NCBI RefSeq assembly: GCF_002584535.1
Contig: NZ_NUOT01000105.1
Coordinates: forward strand, 1 to 45,100
DNA from: Bacillus cereus
GTDB taxonomy: Bacteria; Bacillota; Bacilli; Bacillales; Bacillaceae_G
DNA: 45,100 nt
Direction: 5' to 3'
This document shows, piece after piece, positions 25,616 through 36,487 of this stretch (positions within the stretch are counted from its first letter, which is position 1; each line of letters begins with the position of its first letter). A program made the translations under genes and the position numbers. Below the pieces are notes generated by a model. That model searched no databases, had not been told where the DNA came from, and saw only the letters and a program-made list of their open reading frames with translations.

Positions 25616-27179
25616 AGCTATGCAAATATCCTTTTAACCAAGTGCGATGGCGATAAGGACCAACTGGAATTTGAATAAGGGTCGTTTCTCTTTTTGTATC
25701 AAATTCATACAGTTTGTCACATAAGTTTGCATCAAATCCTAAGAGCGGATGTCCTCCCATATCCATAGCTGAGGCTGCTAAGACGAGCTTTTGAACGAGC
25801 ATTCCAGCTTCCATTTGTTGAATTCGATATCCTCTGTAACCTAAATCGTTTTTTAAATAATCTTTAGTTCCTATTACATGTAAACAGAGTGGTACTTGAA
25901 AGAGATTTACATTGTCCATTGTCATACCGGATTGTAAAGGGTGACGTAGATCTCCAGCTTGAATTTGTTCTAATGCATGAGCATTACTGTCATAGGAATA
26001 GGCACCATTTGGCACACCTTCTACGTTATAAAAGCATCCGTACAGTGATAATCGCGATTTTGTTTTTATATGTTCTCCATCTAAATCATTTTGATAAGGA
26101 AAGGAAAGGGTTGCTTCATGAAGCAAAGTAGCTAGTTGTGTAGCGCTTATTTTCCTTAAGACAAAATCGATATCAGGTGAATAACGTTTTTGACAAACAG
26201 TTGCGAAATCATATGATAATGGCTCTACCATGGGGAGTTTCAAAGTTTGTGTGTAATGTGGAACGATTGTCTCTTCAGTTATAGTTCGAAATAGGTCTGT
26301 TGAATCTAACATAGATGCTGCATTCATTCTTGTTATGAGAGAGTAATCAGTAAAGTTCTTTGATCGAACAAAGTGTTCATGCTCTAAAACGGGAAGCTGT
26401 TGTAAGAGTTCATCAGAAGTGAAATTTGTACTTGTATTACTTTGATAAAACCATTCTTCTGTAGGCTGGGTAGATAACGGAATAACTGCATACACACTTT
26501 CTTCTTGTTCACATAGTCCAAGTAAATGATTGATAGCCCGATCTAGAAATTGAAAATATACACCCGATGTATAGCCAAATTGCTTAGAGACTTCTAGTAA
26601 TTGACCGACGAGGACACCAGTATCGAGACCTTGGAGGCGATACGAAAAATTATTATATTTAAAGAAGTTTTTCCAAAACATTGTTGATACGAAAGCGGTG
26701 CCGAAACAAGAAGAGAGGTTGCAGCGATTTCCAAGTGCTTCTGTGAGATAAGAGTCAAAATTCCCTTCACGTAGTAATACGAGACGATGATGCGCTACGT
26801 CATAATGGTAAATTCCATGCGGATAATGAATTGTTTTTAAATACAAATATAATTCATTTGGATATAAAGCTCCTCCAGAAGGAATAAATCTTCGGTATAT
26901 ATTTGTTGTTGATTGTTCTTCTAAGCCGAGGGAAGGCTGGCAAAATTGAGTTAGGCCAAATGTATACCAAAGGCAATGCCCAATTTGTTCTATGGTAGGT
27001 TCATTAGATAGCTTTTGATCTCGTAATGTTAGAGGTACCTCTAGAGAAAGAGGAATGACAGGTAGATTACGGTATAGCTTATAGGGAAGGGGGGCATCAG
27101 CCCAGTTGATGTCCTTGTCCTCGGGCATGACTTCATCAATTGAAAAATGTAAATGGTGTAGAAATGTTTCTAGTTGCAT
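25614..27179 (-). CDS. SagB/ThcOx-type azoline dehydrogenase (BalhB-like)
   Basis: 521-residue flavoprotein expected to oxidise azolines to thiazoles/oxazoles during RiPP maturation. It appears to hold two nitroreductase-like halves: the first with FIPSGGALYPNELYLYLKT (about 97-115), typical of SagB, and YNNFSYRLQGLDTGVLVGQL; the second with NDLGYRGYRIQQMEAGMLVQ and GGHPLLGFDANL. The frame starts at 27185, but ATG 27179 lies seven bases after GGAGG. It follows the YcaO gene after 113 bases containing an inverted repeat, and ends the operon. Confidence 0.85.
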   Translation of the reverse strand: MQLETFLHHLHFSIDEVMPEDKDINWADAPLPYKLYRNLPVIPLSLEVPLTLRDQKLSNEPTIEQIGHCLWYTFGLTQFCQPSLGLEEQSTTNIYRRFIPSGGALYPNELYLYLKTIHYPHGIYHYDVAHHRLVLLREGNFDSYLTEALGNRCNLSSCFGTAFVSTMFWKNFFKYNNFSYRLQGLDTGVLVGQLLEVSKQFGYTSGVYFQFLDRAINHLLGLCEQEESVYAVIPLSTQPTEEWFYQSNTSTNFTSDELLQQLPVLEHEHFVRSKNFTDYSLITRMNAASMLDSTDLFRTITEETIVPHYTQTLKLPMVEPLSYDFATVCQKRYSPDIDFVLRKISATQLATLLHEATLSFPYQNDLDGEHIKTKSRLSLYGCFYNVEGVPNGAYSYDSNAHALEQIQAGDLRHPLQSGMTMDNVNLFQVPLCLHVIGTKDYLKNDLGYRGYRIQQMEAGMLVQKLVLAASAMDMGGHPLLGFDANLCDKLYEFDTKRETTLIQIPVGPYRHRTWLKGYLHS

Positions 27180-27205
27180 CAACAAGCCTCCTTATCAAGC
27201 AATAA

Positions 27206-27251
27206 TCCCCCACATTAAAAATCAGCAAAAGCAAAGAAGAGAGGTGGGGGA
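27206..27251 (-). repeat. Inverted repeat between YcaO and dehydrogenase genes
   Basis: CCCCCAC and GTGGGGG are separated by about 30 bases in the gap between the two genes. There is no T run, so it is not a standard terminator; it could affect RNA stability or partial termination. Confidence 0.45.
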
Positions 27252-27292
27252 GGAAGAAAAACTACTGATTCAAGCGCTACTTTACTGTTTCT

Positions 27293-29242
27293 TTATGGAA
27301 ATGGATGCGGATGTGGATTTAGTTGTTCTAATGTAAGTGGTTCACTTGTATATCCAAGTTGCATTGGTACGGTAAGTGCTCTTTGGAGTCCTGTTGTACG
27401 AGTAAGTTGATGACCAAATGTCATTGGCAACATACCAGGAATTAATACTTTCACACAAGATAATCCGTTTTTCTGTATGAGAGGAACAGTTTGGTCAATG
27501 ACAATTACCTCAAGCCCTGAGTGATGTAGTAGATCTAGAAGATGGCGAAGGTCTGAAGTTATATCCCGATCAATCGCTTTTAGCTGATCCATTTCTTTAA
27601 ATGTTCGCACAGCTCGATTGTCATTTAGTAAAAATTGAAGGCGTTCTTCAGCTTCTGGTAAGCCATATACCATACTATGATCTTCCATTTGGGTAACGAG
27701 ATAGGGATCGCGTAAACATTGTTCATATTTTTGTTTGTTTGCTTCAAGTTTCTCATCCAGTATAAGCAACATACCTGCTAATTCATGAATAGCACTTTTA
27801 ACAGCTCGCAGCGGTTCTATATGAGCACCACCTGCACAGACGAGGTTCATTCCACCCTTTTTTGTATTTTTTGCAATTGCCCATATACTTGGAATACCAT
27901 GCTCCATCGTTGCATCAAAAACATGTAAATCATAACCTGTAATGGTCCGCATTCGTTCAATCATCAATTGTAATTCCACATCGCCTGCGGAAGCTAGATC
28001 AAGGCGGGGGAGTGGCAATTGTGCATACCACGTTAGCAAGAAAGCGTCGCGTTCGACTATTTCTAAAATGCCATGGAAAATCGCTTCTTCTAAACTACCT
28101 CCAATTGCACAGCCGTTTGAAGTTTCATAAACAAAAGCGTCCCTGTGCCCTAGGCTATAATATGCAATTGATTCCGGAACTAAGATGGGTCGGTTTTGTG
28201 ATAAAGAATAACCCCATACCCAATCTTGAGAATAATCGGGATCAAATGGTCTGAATGGAAAATTCTCTTTTTCATAGTGTTCATCTGTATGTACACCAAT
28301 TGTAAGAGGATTGATGGCTTTATCTTCTAATTCTCGATAGCTGCCATGAACATTTGTCCGCTTCCCGCGAGGGGCCATTCCGCAGTATCTCTCTAGTCCT
28401 TCTAAAATCGCAGTTGCCTCGCTTATCCTGAATGAATGTGTTCGACCTGCAACTCCTTCGTTACCAAAAAGTAATGGCATATTTACAATAACATCAGCGA
28501 ATGGTAATAAGGAATGCTGCATCTTTCCATTCAAAAGTCCTGTTCGATAATCTAAATAATCTTTCGTTAAAAACGTATTTAAATCTTCAATAGAACGACA
28601 TCGGTAGCTTTCAGTACTCGTTTTAAAGCTCGGTTGCAGAGATAGATAAGCAGAAGCTTCAGTGTCATCAGGTATTGTGCTACACACCGGACATACAGGA
28701 TCAGGAAGAAACGAATGACGTGAACATTGAAGAGTTTGCATGTTAAGTAAAATCACTTCTTCAGCTAAAGAAGTACCCCCTTTTGTTACTATCTTTTCTG
28801 TTTCAGCATGAATAAGGTGACACATTTGTAGTAATGCACTTTGCGTTGCGCATATATCTCGTTGCACGGCAGCATCCTTTTTTAAGGAGTATTGCCGCTG
28901 TAACTCCCACATTTCTTTTTGATCAAAACCAGCTATAAACCGTCTTGCATCAGCACAATGAGAACATCCTGCTGCATGTGGCTGAACATAAGGGCCAATG
29001 ATCCCTTCGCCAAATGAAGTAAAACCTCTTAGCCAAGGAATGTTAGCGGATCGAAACATTTCTTCAGCTTTATGATGGATAGAGGAAGGAGAACCATCAT
29101 GTAGTACGAGAGCAAGTTTAATGTTTTCAGGGAGGGGTTCTTCAAGTGTGTTTTGATGAATGATAGAGTAGTGACCAGATAATTGCTGATTTACATAGCT
29201 TGCAAGTAGGCCATCTCCTACAATTAGTATTTGACGCTCCAT
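27293..29242 (-). CDS. YcaO-domain azole cyclodehydratase (BalhD-like)
   Basis: 649-residue ATP-dependent cyclodehydratase that turns Cys/Ser/Thr of a precursor peptide into azolines. Residues 1-about 220 form an E1/ThiF-like domain with four cysteines placed for a zinc site: C93 and C96 (CSHC), C184 and C187 (CPVC). The YcaO domain follows with its ATP/Mg motifs ISEATAILEGLERY (273-286) and GGSLEEAIFHGILEIVERD (381-399) and KSAIHELAG. The C-terminus is the proline-rich PHPHPFP, needed for activity in characterised homologues. The ATG shares one base with the stop of the partner gene upstream (TGATG) and has AGAGGAGG, so the two are coupled. Confidence 0.93.
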   Translation of the reverse strand: MERQILIVGDGLLASYVNQQLSGHYSIIHQNTLEEPLPENIKLALVLHDGSPSSIHHKAEEMFRSANIPWLRGFTSFGEGIIGPYVQPHAAGCSHCADARRFIAGFDQKEMWELQRQYSLKKDAAVQRDICATQSALLQMCHLIHAETEKIVTKGGTSLAEEVILLNMQTLQCSRHSFLPDPVCPVCSTIPDDTEASAYLSLQPSFKTSTESYRCRSIEDLNTFLTKDYLDYRTGLLNGKMQHSLLPFADVIVNMPLLFGNEGVAGRTHSFRISEATAILEGLERYCGMAPRGKRTNVHGSYRELEDKAINPLTIGVHTDEHYEKENFPFRPFDPDYSQDWVWGYSLSQNRPILVPESIAYYSLGHRDAFVYETSNGCAIGGSLEEAIFHGILEIVERDAFLLTWYAQLPLPRLDLASAGDVELQLMIERMRTITGYDLHVFDATMEHGIPSIWAIAKNTKKGGMNLVCAGGAHIEPLRAVKSAIHELAGMLLILDEKLEANKQKYEQCLRDPYLVTQMEDHSMVYGLPEAEERLQFLLNDNRAVRTFKEMDQLKAIDRDITSDLRHLLDLLHHSGLEVIVIDQTVPLIQKNGLSCVKVLIPGMLPMTFGHQLTRTTGLQRALTVPMQLGYTSEPLTLEQLNPHPHPFP

Positions 29243-31161
29243 CAGTCCACCTCCTCTTTTATTACCACACCAACTACACCACCTAATCCTTCTTTTAAAA
29301 ATGGTTCAATTGCTAGGTCGAGGACGTAGGGATAAAGATTATGTTCCTTTAAATTCTGTAAAGCGAGTTGTAAGGATTCTAATGGTGGAATTTGTTCTTC
29401 TTTTTGTACTTCAATTCTAAACGACTCAGCATCGTGTAAAAGAATAGATGATTCCGATAATATATTAGAGTTATAGGGGATTTCGTAGTTTTGTGTATGA
29501 AGAAGTGCTTGTTGTAATGCGTCTCTTAGAGCTAGTGTTATATTTAGGTTTGCGCTACCATACCACTGATTGTGTATACGGGCCCAAACAACCGGAAAAC
29601 CTAGTACATTTTCACCAATCCCTATCTTTGGTTCCCCGTGTATCACGGAGAGTGCACGTAAATAAAATTGGCAGTGGTTGTCATGAATTTCTGTTACTTG
29701 TAGTGGCACAATTTCTTCTGTTTGACTTAACTTCCTCGCTTGTAATGTGTGGGTTAAATGGTTTTGTAGCGCACGATACACACCTTCTAACATCGTTTCC
29801 CCAGCTCCGATTCCAATGAATTCATCTTGATCAGGAATAAGGAAATTAACCATTTGAGTTACATATGTTTCAATTCCAGTTAGACCTGCCACGCGGCGTG
29901 CTTCATCATGAGTTAATCCGCCACAAATAATAGTAGGGAGGAGGGAAGTAGGTCCTTCTGATAAGGGATTGGCAACTTGAACATAGCACTGGGACAACGG
30001 TAATTGCTTGAGATCTTGTTCATCCCATATGTGAAAAATTCCAGCTTTATTTGAGGTTAACTGGTCAAAAAAACGAAAAAGCTCATTTGAATGTTTTTGA
30101 TCTGCATGTCGTTTTAAAGTGTCATCAAGGTCTTGTATTAATTCTATCGTAAAATTTTCAGGGGCTATAAGCGGGTGCTTCATAAATGGATGCCAATTTC
30201 CTTCGAGCGTTTCAAAATCTAATAGAAAGAAGTGCTTCTTTGTCTTCCTATTTGAGGAATCTGTAACATGTTTGAATAACTCAAAAACAATTGTATTGGC
30301 TAACATAGCACAAGCAATTGGAGAGACGGGATCTGGTGTTTGATCTTTTTGAATAGCAGTTTCATGTATACGGTGCCATGCGGATTCCCAGCATTCTTCA
30401 GAGTCAGAAGTAATGACAGGACCAGCTAAGCCTACATGCTGTAAACATAAAGCAGGAAGAAAGTTTTTCTTCTCTTCTCTACAAATTGCATGTATGGCCC
30501 TAAGTTTTTCGATATTGCCATTTTGAGATACATATAGAATCCAATCAAATGGATGAAAAACTTCCTGTAAAGAACAATTTCTCGTTGTATCTATTTCTTG
30601 AACAAGTACATCTGCATCAGTAGCATGTGCTTGTTGTACAAGTTCATTTAGCCGCGAGAGATTTGTTGCATCAGGATCGGTAATTAGGTAATGAAATTCA
30701 GGTAGACCAGATTCAAGTAAAGAAGAAATTAATGAAGTGAAAATAGGTCCAGAGCCAATCGCTAACACTTTAGATTGGCGATACATTTGAAACTTTAGAG
30801 GACCTGAGTGAGAGTAAGCCTCTAAAAATTCAATTTGCGGTTCGTATCTCTCAAGTAATGCATCTTCTAATTGGTGAGGGGCGTCTTGATTCAGATCTCG
30901 AACAAAACCATTTTTGTGCAAAAGTTCTCCAATTTCAAACACTCTATTTTGATAAGGGAGGGGAAGCCCATTTGTTAGCTCTTCTAAAGTGTGTTCTCCA
31001 TTAAACATAGGCATTAATTTTTCAATCCATTCATAGATTCCATTACCTTGTATCCGGAACGAACTGGAGTTATTTCGAAAATAAACACCCCCGTTGGAAT
31101 CGGGGAGAAAAAAGGTATCCTTGTTCATTTTTAGCTTTGTGGAAGCTTGCAGCGTACTCAT
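29242..31161 (-). CDS. Azole RiPP leader-binding partner protein (BalhC-like)
   Basis: 639-residue protein of the 'thiazole-containing bacteriocin maturation' family. It is expected to bind the precursor's leader peptide and activate the YcaO enzyme. Residues 15-90 resemble a winged-helix leader-recognition domain of PqqD type (SSSFRIQGNGIYEWIEKLMP, then LLHKNGFVRDL). The middle has an E1-like stretch (SKVLAIGSGPIFTSLISSL) without a clear ATP or zinc site. The C-terminal part (IGIGAGETMLEGVYRALQNH) resembles a degenerate YcaO-like segment. ATG 31161 follows AAGGAGG. First gene of the operon. No precursor is encoded beside it, as in heterocycloanthracin-type systems where the precursor lies elsewhere. 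Confidence 0.88.
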   Translation of the reverse strand: MSTLQASTKLKMNKDTFFLPDSNGGVYFRNNSSSFRIQGNGIYEWIEKLMPMFNGEHTLEELTNGLPLPYQNRVFEIGELLHKNGFVRDLNQDAPHQLEDALLERYEPQIEFLEAYSHSGPLKFQMYRQSKVLAIGSGPIFTSLISSLLESGLPEFHYLITDPDATNLSRLNELVQQAHATDADVLVQEIDTTRNCSLQEVFHPFDWILYVSQNGNIEKLRAIHAICREEKKNFLPALCLQHVGLAGPVITSDSEECWESAWHRIHETAIQKDQTPDPVSPIACAMLANTIVFELFKHVTDSSNRKTKKHFFLLDFETLEGNWHPFMKHPLIAPENFTIELIQDLDDTLKRHADQKHSNELFRFFDQLTSNKAGIFHIWDEQDLKQLPLSQCYVQVANPLSEGPTSLLPTIICGGLTHDEARRVAGLTGIETYVTQMVNFLIPDQDEFIGIGAGETMLEGVYRALQNHLTHTLQARKLSQTEEIVPLQVTEIHDNHCQFYLRALSVIHGEPKIGIGENVLGFPVVWARIHNQWYGSANLNITLALRDALQQALLHTQNYEIPYNSNILSESSILLHDAESFRIEVQKEEQIPPLESLQLALQNLKEHNLYPYVLDLAIEPFLKEGLGGVVGVVIKEEVD

Positions 31162-31246
31162 TCTATTCCTCCTTATCAGTAAATTCTAAACACACATTAT
31201 CAGTGTATGTACCGTGATTTGTCCCTTATGAGTTATTTTGATTAAT

Positions 31247-31290
31247 AAAAAAGGCTACACGAAAGAATACATTGATTCTTTCGTGTAGCC
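31247..31290 (-). terminator. Terminator of odhAB
   Basis: 16-base perfect stem GGCTACACGAAAGAAT (31253-31268) / ATTCTTTCGTGTAGCC (31275-31290), followed on the minus strand by TTTTTT. Confidence 0.95.
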
Positions 31291-31310
31291 AATATGATTT
31301 AGAAAGTCTA

Positions 31311-32570
31311 TCAACCTTCTAATAATAATGATTTTGGATCTTCAAGCATTTCTTTAACAGCAACTAGGAAGCTAACTGCTTCTTTACCATCGACGATACG
31401 GTGGTCGTAAGATAGTGCAATGTACATCATCGGACGGTTTTCCATGCGTTCTGCATCGATTGCAACTGGTCTTACTTGAATTTTATGCATTCCAAGAATA
31501 CCTACTTGTGGGCTGTTTAGGATTGGTGTTGACATAAGGGAGCCGAACACACCACCGTTTGTAATTGTAAATGTACCACCTTGTAGTTCTTTTAATGTAA
31601 GTTTGTTGTCGCGTGCTTTTTTACCTAGTTCACGAATTTCGCTTTCAATTTCAGCGAAGTTTAATTGGTTTGCATCACGTACAACTGGAACAACTAATCC
31701 ATCTGGAGCTGCTACAGCGATTCCGATGTCATAGAATTTTTTAATGATAAGCTCGTCACCTTGAATTTCAGCATTTAACAATGGGAATTGTTTTAATGCT
31801 GCCACAACAGCTTTTGTGAAGAATGACATAAAGCCAAGACGAACATCATGTTTTTTCTCGAACGCGTCTTTACGTTCTTTACGTAATTCCATAACTGCAG
31901 TCATATCAACTTCGTTAAATGTTGTTAACATTGCAGATGTTTGTTGAACTTCTACAAGACGTTTTGCAATTGTTTGACGGCGGCGGGACATTTTTACGCG
32001 CTCAACTGGCTTTTCAAATTCAGTAGTTACTGCTGGTTTTGGACTTGTTTTTTCTTGTTTTGGCTCTGCTTTTGGTGCAGCAGCATGTGCTTGTACATCA
32101 TGTGGTCTCACGCGGCCAAGTGGATCAGTGCTGCGTACTTCATTTAAGTCGATTCCTAATTCACGCGCCATTTTTCTAGCAGCAGGTGATGCGATAGGAC
32201 GATCTGTATTTGGAAGACCTTGTAAAGCTGTTTTAGTTGGTGCAGCACTTGGAGCCTCAGCTTTAGGTGCTTCAGTAACTTCTTGTTTTGGTTGTTCTGC
32301 TGCTGGAGCAGGTGCTGATGTACTTACTGCAACGCCGTTTGCATCTAAAATTGCAATTACGTCACCAACTTCAACTGTATCTCCAGGCTCTCCTAGTAGT
32401 TGTGATACAATACCTGAATCTTCTGCAATGATTTCTACATTGACTTTATCTGTCTCAAGCTCAACAACGCTGCCACCTTTCTCAACTTTGTCGCCTACAT
32501 TGATAAGCCATTGTGAGATAGTTCCTTCTGAAATAGATTCTGCAAGCTCAGGTACTTTAATTTCGATCAT
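31311..32570 (-). CDS. odhB: 2-oxoglutarate dehydrogenase E2, dihydrolipoamide succinyltransferase
   Basis: 419-residue E2 core of the 2-oxoglutarate dehydrogenase complex of the TCA cycle. Lipoyl domain at 1-80 with the lipoylated Lys42 in ETDKVNVE; an Ala/Pro/Lys-rich linker; a peripheral E1/E3-binding domain near 125-160 ([17 protein letters not shown]); a second flexible linker; and the catalytic acyltransferase domain with [12 protein letters not shown] near the end. ATG 32570 follows GGGGAGGAC. It is the second gene after odhA, separated by a 154-base gap that contains a long inverted repeat. Confidence 0.96.
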   Translation of the reverse strand: MIEIKVPELAESISEGTISQWLINVGDKVEKGGSVVELETDKVNVEIIAEDSGIVSQLLGEPGDTVEVGDVIAILDANGVAVSTSAPAPAAEQPKQEVTEAPKAEAPSAAPTKTALQGLPNTDRPIASPAARKMARELGIDLNEVRSTDPLGRVRPHDVQAHAAAPKAEPKQEKTSPKPAVTTEFEKPVERVKMSRRRQTIAKRLVEVQQTSAMLTTFNEVDMTAVMELRKERKDAFEKKHDVRLGFMSFFTKAVVAALKQFPLLNAEIQGDELIIKKFYDIGIAVAAPDGLVVPVVRDANQLNFAEIESEIRELGKKARDNKLTLKELQGGTFTITNGGVFGSLMSTPILNSPQVGILGMHKIQVRPVAIDAERMENRPMMYIALSYDHRIVDGKEAVSFLVAVKEMLEDPKSLLLEG

Positions 32571-32642
32571 TTTAAATGTCCTCCCCTTATTTGCCTAACG
32601 GTGTGTTTTGTCTTCTTTTCTCTTCGGTAATCTCAATGCTTC

Positions 32643-32705
32643 AAGCCTGATTGGGCAGAAATTCTTTACAACTTAGTAGGTAAGGAACTCTGCCCAAATG
32701 AGCTT
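32643..32705 (-). repeat. 17-base inverted repeat between odhA and odhB
   Basis: AAGCCTGATTGGGCAGA (32643-32659) and TCTGCCCAAATGAGCTT (32689-32705) can pair along nearly their whole length over a 29-base loop. No U tract follows, so it is probably an RNA processing or stability element, or a protein site, rather than a terminator. Confidence 0.6.
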
Positions 32706-32724
32706 GAGTAAATCACTTTCGTTT

Positions 32725-35592
32725 TTAGTTGCTATAAACTTCTATTTCTTGTTTGTCTTGACGGAAGTTGTACTTTGTGTCTAATGCATGTGCAACGATA
32801 AGTTCTTGTTCCGCTTTGTGTGCATGTGGATCGCCGCCTGATGGACTTGAGCGATCTGGACGTCCAATGTAGCCTGTTTTTACTTTATCGCCAGCAAGTT
32901 CAAACAGAATTGGAGCCATGTAATGCCATGCACCCATGTTTCGTGGTTCTTCTTGTACCCAAATAATTTCTTCTAAGTTTTTAAAGCGTTTCATGATAGA
33001 TTGAACTTTTTCAGCAGGGAATGGGTACAATTGCTCAATGCGAACAATATGAACTTCATCTAAATTGTACTCATGTTTACCTGATTCAACCTCTGCTGCT
33101 ATATCAATTGCCATCTTACCAGTTGTTAAAACAAGACGCTTTACTTTATTTGGTTTTGTACCAAGGTTTTCTTGCTCTAGAGCCATTTGGAAACGACCTT
33201 CGCTTAATTCTTTTCCAGATGAAGTAGTAAGCGGATGACGTAATAAGCTCTTTGGCGTCATAATGACTAATGGTCGAACAGCTTCTGTACCAAGGATTGA
33301 TGCTTGACGGCGTAAAATATGGAAGTATTGTGCCGCACTTGTTAAGTTTGCAACAGTCCAGTTGTTTTCAGCAGCTAGTTGCAAGAAACGTTCTGGACGT
33401 GCACTAGAGTGCTCTGGTCCTTGACCTTCATAACCATGAGGCAGAAGAAGAATTAGACCCGATTTTTGTCCCCATTTCGCTCTTCCTGCTGAAACATATT
33501 GATCAAATAATGCTTGCGCAGTATTTGAGAAATCACCATATTGTGCTTCCCACATAACTAAAGTTTCTGGAGCGAACACATTATAACCGTATTCATAACC
33601 GACAACAGCAGCCTCAGATAACGGACTGTTATGAACAGAGAATGATGCATTAATATTCGGTAAACGATGAAGTGGTGAATATGTTTCGTTTGTTTCTGTA
33701 TCATGTAATACGATATGACGGTGTGCGAACGTACCACGTTGTGAATCTTGACCAGTTAAACGAATTGGCGTACCTTCTTGTAAAATGGTAGCGAATGCTA
33801 ACGATTCAGCAAGAGCCCATTCCACTTTACCGCCATCTTCAAGAGCATCTTTACGACGTTCAAGAATTTTCTTTACTTTAGGATATACATTAAAGCCTTC
33901 TGGCCATTGTAATAGTCCTTCGTTTAATGCACGTAAAGTTTCAATTGGAAGACCTGTATCAATTGGTTGAATACCTCTTGCAACTACGTCTGGAACTTTA
34001 ACGTGTATTGCTGCATCACTAGTATCAGCAGGTGGTACTTCCGCATACTCAGCTTTCAATTGTTCTTGCACAAACTGTGTAATTGTTTCAACTTCATCAG
34101 CATTTAAAACACCATCAGTTTGCAGTTGCTCTGCATAGATTGCTCTAACTGTCGGATGGTTTTTAATTTTTTTATAAACTTGTGGTTGTGTAACTGCTGG
34201 GTCATCCATTTCGTTATGACCGTAACGACGGTAACCGATTAAATCGATTAAGAAGTCTTTTTTGAACAGCATACGATATTGGATTGCAAGGTCAGCAGCT
34301 GCAAGACAAGCTTCTGGATCGTCAGCATTTACATGGACGATTGGAATATCGAAACCTTTTGCAAGGTCGCTTGAATATTTTGTAGAACGAGAATCATAGC
34401 TATCTGTTGTAAAGCCAACTGAGTTATTTGCAATAATATGAATTGTTCCACCAGTTTGGTATGCGTTTAGTCTGCTTAAGTTTAATGTTTCAGACACGAT
34501 ACCTTGACCAGGGAATGCAGCGTCACCATGAACTAAAATTACGAATGATTTCGAAGTATCTTGTTCAGGATGACCAGCTTTTTTACGATTTTCTTGAGCT
34601 GCACGTGCATAACCTTCCACAACAGGGTTAACAAATTCAAGATGGCTTGGGTTGTTCGCTAACGTTACACGTGTTTGAGCATCTTCAGCCCCAACAACTT
34701 GCTCTCTACCTAAATGGTATTTCACGTCGCCAGTCCAGCCAGCATTACTATTTACACCTTCTATAGTTGCATGTTTGAATTCTGCAAACATGTGACTATA
34801 TGGTTTTTCTAGTACGTGAGCGAGTACGCTAAGGCGCCCGCGGTGAGCCATACCAATCATAACGTCACTTACGCCGCCCTTAGCACCTTCAGAAATAATT
34901 TCATCTAGTACAGGTACAAGCATATCAACGCCTTCAATAGAGAAGCGTTTTTGACCTACAAATGTTTTATGCAAGAATTGCTCAAAACCTTCAACAGCTG
35001 TTAAACGTTTTAAAAGAGCAGTTCGTTTTTTATTTGGTAGTGGTTGACGCAAGGAATTTGATTCCACCATTTGATGCAACCACGCACGTTCTTCACTATC
35101 TTGTATATGAGAAAATTCATAGGCTAAAGATTTTGTATAAACATCTTTTAATCTATTAATTACATCAAGAGCTGTGTGAATACCAATTGGTGCATCTGGC
35201 CATACTGTTTTTGCTGGAATCGCTTTCAAATCTGCATCGCTTAATTCGCTCATTACTTTCTCGATGAGACATTGTCCATTTGTTAGCTCTTCCATTGGAT
35301 TAATATGAGCCAATGTATGACCGAATGAACGGATATTCTCAACAAGTTGAACGACTTTAAGAATCTTTTCAATGTTTCCTGTGTTTTGAGGAGAAAAATT
35401 TATTTCTGTGTTGTCCCCTGTTACGACATCTGCTTGGAATGTAGGAGCCCCAAAAGTTTCAAAAAGCTCTTGTAATTCCGGATCAACTGAACCTTCATTA
35501 GTCACGTAACGATCATACTGTTCAATAACATAGCCAAGGTTCGGACCATGGAATTTGGCCCAAGGGTTTGTCAATGTATTCTTCCTCGTCAT
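32725..35592 (-). CDS. odhA: 2-oxoglutarate dehydrogenase E1 (OdhA/SucA)
   Basis: 955-residue thiamine-diphosphate enzyme that decarboxylates 2-oxoglutarate. The N-terminus reads [21 protein letters not shown], as in this family; [35 protein letters not shown] and IADDPEA-type segments ([13 protein letters not shown]) form the cofactor domain, and [20 protein letters not shown] and [13 protein letters not shown] mark the C-terminal part. The frame is open to 35784, but ATG 35592 follows GGGAGG and gives the standard length; the extra 64 residues look non-coding. Forms the complex with OdhB and a lipoamide dehydrogenase encoded elsewhere. A near-cre site lies about 350 bases upstream. Confidence 0.96.
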   Translation of the reverse strand: MTRKNTLTNPWAKFHGPNLGYVIEQYDRYVTNEGSVDPELQELFETFGAPTFQADVVTGDNTEINFSPQNTGNIEKILKVVQLVENIRSFGHTLAHINPMEELTNGQCLIEKVMSELSDADLKAIPAKTVWPDAPIGIHTALDVINRLKDVYTKSLAYEFSHIQDSEERAWLHQMVESNSLRQPLPNKKRTALLKRLTAVEGFEQFLHKTFVGQKRFSIEGVDMLVPVLDEIISEGAKGGVSDVMIGMAHRGRLSVLAHVLEKPYSHMFAEFKHATIEGVNSNAGWTGDVKYHLGREQVVGAEDAQTRVTLANNPSHLEFVNPVVEGYARAAQENRKKAGHPEQDTSKSFVILVHGDAAFPGQGIVSETLNLSRLNAYQTGGTIHIIANNSVGFTTDSYDSRSTKYSSDLAKGFDIPIVHVNADDPEACLAAADLAIQYRMLFKKDFLIDLIGYRRYGHNEMDDPAVTQPQVYKKIKNHPTVRAIYAEQLQTDGVLNADEVETITQFVQEQLKAEYAEVPPADTSDAAIHVKVPDVVARGIQPIDTGLPIETLRALNEGLLQWPEGFNVYPKVKKILERRKDALEDGGKVEWALAESLAFATILQEGTPIRLTGQDSQRGTFAHRHIVLHDTETNETYSPLHRLPNINASFSVHNSPLSEAAVVGYEYGYNVFAPETLVMWEAQYGDFSNTAQALFDQYVSAGRAKWGQKSGLILLLPHGYEGQGPEHSSARPERFLQLAAENNWTVANLTSAAQYFHILRRQASILGTEAVRPLVIMTPKSLLRHPLTTSSGKELSEGRFQMALEQENLGTKPNKVKRLVLTTGKMAIDIAAEVESGKHEYNLDEVHIVRIEQLYPFPAEKVQSIMKRFKNLEEIIWVQEEPRNMGAWHYMAPILFELAGDKVKTGYIGRPDRSSPSGGDPHAHKAEQELIVAHALDTKYNFRQDKQEIEVYSN

Positions 35593-36487
35593 TTGTTTAA
35601 ACCTCCCAATGCATGTAATCCTTTTTTCATAATGTGAAAGAATGCATTTTGCTCTTTTCATAATTGATGAACCAGTAATGAATGTAAATGTTATCTTTAC
35701 TCTTATGTTATTACAATAATTTACATAATACCAAACATTATTACTTATCCGTTTTGTAAAAAAACATTCACAATTACTTATCACCCAAGTTAATCTTTCA
35801 TGTTATAAATTAATTTTAAGGAAAAAATAGGTGATTTCATCTGGTACATCAGTATTTAAAACAAAATCTTCCAGATGAAAGTATAGGATAAATTGAAAGA
35901 ATGTTTCGACAAAGATGATTTGATTTATGTATATTAAAATAATAAGCGCTTTCAAGAATATTATACAACAATATAATGGAATATAGTATAAAAAATAAAA
36001 AATTATGAATTTATCGTAAACTTTGTTTCGATAGTGTTAAATATTGAAAGGAAAAAAGAAGTATTTGCTTATAATTGGTGATTGTCATTTGAAAATGGTT
36101 CATAAATCGTTAGTTTTTGCAAATATAACTGAAAATTGCTCGAAAATGATAGCAGGCTTCATTTCTATAGGAGAAGAAGTGTAATATTTTAAAAAGATAA
36201 AGTGCTTATAACGATATTAATTTTTCCTAATGATAGCCGATTGATATAGCAAATTTCTTTATGTAGATTAGGTAATGAGGAAGTGAGATATTATAACAGA
36301 ATCGTTTAGAGTGTTCTTATTTGTTATGACTCTCCATTTTTATACTATTCAACAATTGTTTAAAATGAAAAGTGGATAAAAATGGGCAGGAAAGAAATAA
36401 GGGATCAATATGAGAACTAGATGAAGGGGATTTACGAAAGTATGAATGCTGTGTTCCTTTTGCGTAGAGATACATAGGAGCTGTGAA
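35593..36487. other. 895-base A+T-rich gap upstream of odhA
   Basis: No credible gene was found. Apart from a cre-like site at 35941 and whatever promoter serves odhA, the stretch is very A+T-rich. Weak minus-strand frames around 36317-36526 lack ribosome sites. An imperfect inverted repeat around CATCTGG and CCAGATG lies at about 35838-35880. Confidence 0.5.
35941..35955 (-). promoter_or_regulatory. Possible cre (CcpA) site upstream of odhA
   Basis: On the minus strand TTGAAAGCGCTTATT fits the cre consensus WTGNAANCGNWNNCW except for one base. TCA-cycle genes are often CcpA targets, but the distance to the odhA start (about 350 bases) is long. Confidence 0.4.
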
